From Hydractinia symbiolongicarpus (lineage: Eukaryota; Cnidaria; Hydrozoa; Anthoathecata; Hydractiniidae), in NCBI RefSeq assembly GCF_029227915.1, contig NC_079880.1, positions 13,028,501 through 13,092,500 of the forward strand: a stretch of DNA of 64,000 nucleotides. Direction: 5' to 3'. Under the pieces are notes generated by a model. That model searched no databases. It saw only the letters and a program-made list of their open reading frames with translations, and was not told the DNA's origin. Position 1 is the stretch's first letter, and each line of letters starts with the position of its first letter. A program made the position numbers and the translations under genes. Shown one piece after another: positions 61,384 through 64,000 of the stretch.

Positions 61384-64000
61384 TAATGCCGAAATTATCA
61401 TTTGAAATTGGACATATCAAAAACATAAATTTTAAAACTCAAAGTGGACATATACATAAACATTTCCTTTTTACATATTTTTGAATAGTTAAAACTAATA
61501 TGTCTAAATTATCATCCTAAAGTGGACATGTCAAAAACATAAATTTTAAAACTCAAAGTGGAGATATACATAAACATTTCCTTTTTACATATTTTTGAAT
61601 AGTTAAAACTAATATGTCAAAATTATCATCCTACAGTGGACATATCAAAAACATAAATTTTAAAACTCAAAGTGGACATATACATACACATTTCCTTTTT
61701 AAATATTTTTGAATAGTTGAAACTAATATGTCGAAATTATCATCCTAAAGTGGACATAACAAAAACATAAATTTTAAAACTCAAAGTGGAAATATACATA
61801 CACATTTCTTTTTTAAATATTTTTGAATAGTTAAAACTAGTCGAAATCTTTCTTTACATATTCTTGAATATTAAAAATAATTTTATCTTGAAATTATCAT
61901 GCTAAAGTGGACATATCGAAAACATAAATTTTAAAACTTAAAGTGGACATATACATTTTCTTTTTACATATTTTAAATAGTTAAAACTAATATGTCGAAA
62001 TTATCATCCTAAAGTGGACATGTCAAAAACATAAATTTTAAAACTCAAAGTGGACATATACATAAACATTTCCTTTTTACATATTTTTGAATAGTTAAAA
62101 CTAATATGTCGAAATTATCATCCTAAAGTGGACATATCAAAAACATAAATTTTAAAACTCAAAGTGGACATATACATAGACATTTCCTTTTTACATATTT
62201 TTGAATAGTTGAAACTAATATGTCGAAATTATCATCCTAAAGTGGACATATCAAAAACATAAATTTTAAAACTCAAAGTGGACATATACATAAACATTTC
62301 CTTTTTACATATTTTTGAATAGTTAAAACTAATATGTCGAAATTATCATCCTAAAGTGGACATATCAAAAACATAAATTTTAAAACTCAAAGTGGACATA
62401 TACATAAACATTTCCTTTTTACATATTTTTGAATAGTTAAAACTAATATGTCGAAATTATCATCCAAAGTGGACATATCAAAAACATAAATTTTAAAACT
62501 CAAAGTGGACATATACATAGACATTTCCTTTTTACATATTTTTGAATATTTAAAATAATTTTATCTCAAAATTATCATGCTAAAGTGGACATATCGAAAA
62601 CATAAATTTTAAAACTTAAAGTGGACATATACATTTTCTTTTTACATATTTTAAATAGTTAAAACTGATATGTCGAAATTATCATCCTAAAGTGGACATA
62701 TCAAAAACATAAATTTTAAAACTCAAAGTGGACATATACATACACATTTCTTTTTTAAATATTTTTGAATAGTTAAAACTAGTCGAAATTATCATCCTAA
62801 AGTGGACATGTCAAAAAAATAAATTTTAAAAGTCAAAGTGGACATATACATAAACATTTCCTTTTTACATATTTTTGAATAGTTAAAACTAATATGTCGA
62901 AATTATCATCCTAAAGTGGACATATCAAAAACATAAATTTTAAAACTCAAAGTGGACATATACATACACATTTCTTTTTTAAATATTTTCGAATAGTTAA
63001 AACTAGTCGAAATTATCATCCTAAAGTGGACATGTCAAAAAAATAAATTTTAAAAGTCAAAGTGGACATATACATAAACATTTCCTTTTTACATATTTTT
63101 GAATAGTTAAAACTAATATGTCGAAATTATCATCCTAAAGTGGACATATCAAAAACATAAATTTTAAAACTCAAAGTGGACATATACATAAACATTTCCT
63201 TTTTACATATTTTAAATAGTTAAAACTAATATGTCGAAATTATCATCCTAAAGTGGACATGTCAAAAACATAAATTTTAAAACTCAAAGTGGACATATAC
63301 ATAGACATTTCCTTTTTACATATTTTTGAATAGTTAAAACTAATATGTCGAAATTATCATCCTAAAGTGGACATATCAAAAACATAAATTTTAAAACTCA
63401 AAGTGGACATATACATAAACATTTCCTTTTTACATATTTTTGAATAGTTAAAACTAATATGTCGAAATTATCATCCTAAAGTGGACATATCAAAAACATA
63501 AATTTTAAAACTCAAAGTGGACATATACATAAACATTTCCTTTTTACATATTTTTGAATAGTTAAAACTAATATGTCGAAATTATCATCCTAAAGTGGAC
63601 ATGTCAAAAAAATAAATTTTAAAACTTAAAGTGGACATATACATAGACATTTCCTTTACATATTCTTGAATATTTAAAATAATTTTATCTCAAAATTATC
63701 ATCCTAAAGTGGACATACCAAAAACATAAATTTTTAAACTTAAAGTGGACACATACATAGAAATTCCTTTACATATTCTTGAATATTTAAAATAATTTTA
63801 TCTCGAAATTATCATGCTAAAGTGGACATATCAAAAACATAAATTTTAAAACTTAAGGTGGACATATACATTTTCTTTTTACATATTTGAAATAGTTAAA
63901 ACTAATATGTCGACATTTTCATCCTAAAGTGGACATATCAAAAACATAAGTTTTAAAACTCAAAGTGGACATATACATAAACGTTTCCTTTATACATATT
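61384..64000. repeat. Tandem array, ~114-bp unit, at least 2.6 kb
   Basis: About 23 units run to the window edge. Each unit carries aaagtggacatat twice, once before caaaaacataaattttaaaa and once before acataaacatttcc, then ttttgaatagttaaaactaa and gtcgaaattatcatcct. Some units are shortened by about 10-12 bp. The array starts about 40 bp upstream of the acceptor of exon 61346-61229, so it is probably intronic to the SET-recombinase gene. Confidence 0.95.

Overview
The window is eukaryotic and animal, with AT-rich DNA, many short exons bounded by GT/AG introns, and dense fossil transposons. The best guess is a cnidarian, possibly a hydrozoan. This rests on the style of the genes (an E2F factor, a Frizzled-domain receptor tyrosine kinase, small secreted peptides) and of the repeats; no marker gene settles it. 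I did every exon join by hand, checking splice sites and reading phase.

Layout. (1) 34-792 (+): the 3' end of an E2F-type transcription factor. (2) 793-4221: mostly empty, with one unexplained exon-like ORF at 2086-2254. (3) 4222-13550 (+): a complete 13-exon receptor tyrosine kinase of 830 residues with a signal peptide, Frizzled-type cysteine-rich domain, one membrane segment, a ROR/MuSK-like kinase and a long tail. (4) 13.5-24.5 kb: AT-rich DNA with two small intronless genes (-) for very basic six-cysteine secreted peptides, a 172-bp-arm inverted repeat, a GC-rich TATA-bearing island and short Helitron-like elements. (5) 24.5-45.6 kb (+): four copies of a three-exon gene family for secreted, extremely acidic Ser/Asp/Glu-repeat proteins. 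Two copies are intact, one is frameshifted and one has decayed. They lie in segmental duplications that also carry LINE relics and a conserved TATA promoter. (6) 45.6-52.6 kb: a third basic peptide gene (48310-48537, -), palindromic and terminal-inverted-repeat elements, and a 298-bp (TA)n tract.

(7) 61346 down to 52628 (-): the most striking locus. A chain of 21 phase-compatible exons encodes at least 1103 residues. It joins a KMT5A-like SET methyltransferase domain, an acidic linker, two zinc-finger-like motifs, a tyrosine-recombinase (Crypton/phage-integrase type) domain with most catalytic residues kept, and a C-terminal Myb/SANT-like DNA-binding domain. The 5' end of this gene is not in view. 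A 114-bp-period tandem array (61384 to the window end) lies just upstream of the first visible exon.

How things fit together: E2F and the receptor kinase are ordinary animal genes. The 16-48 kb region is a fast-evolving accessory cluster of acidic and basic secreted products. The SET-recombinase gene looks like a host chromatin enzyme fused to a captured transposase, or a very unusual mobile element.
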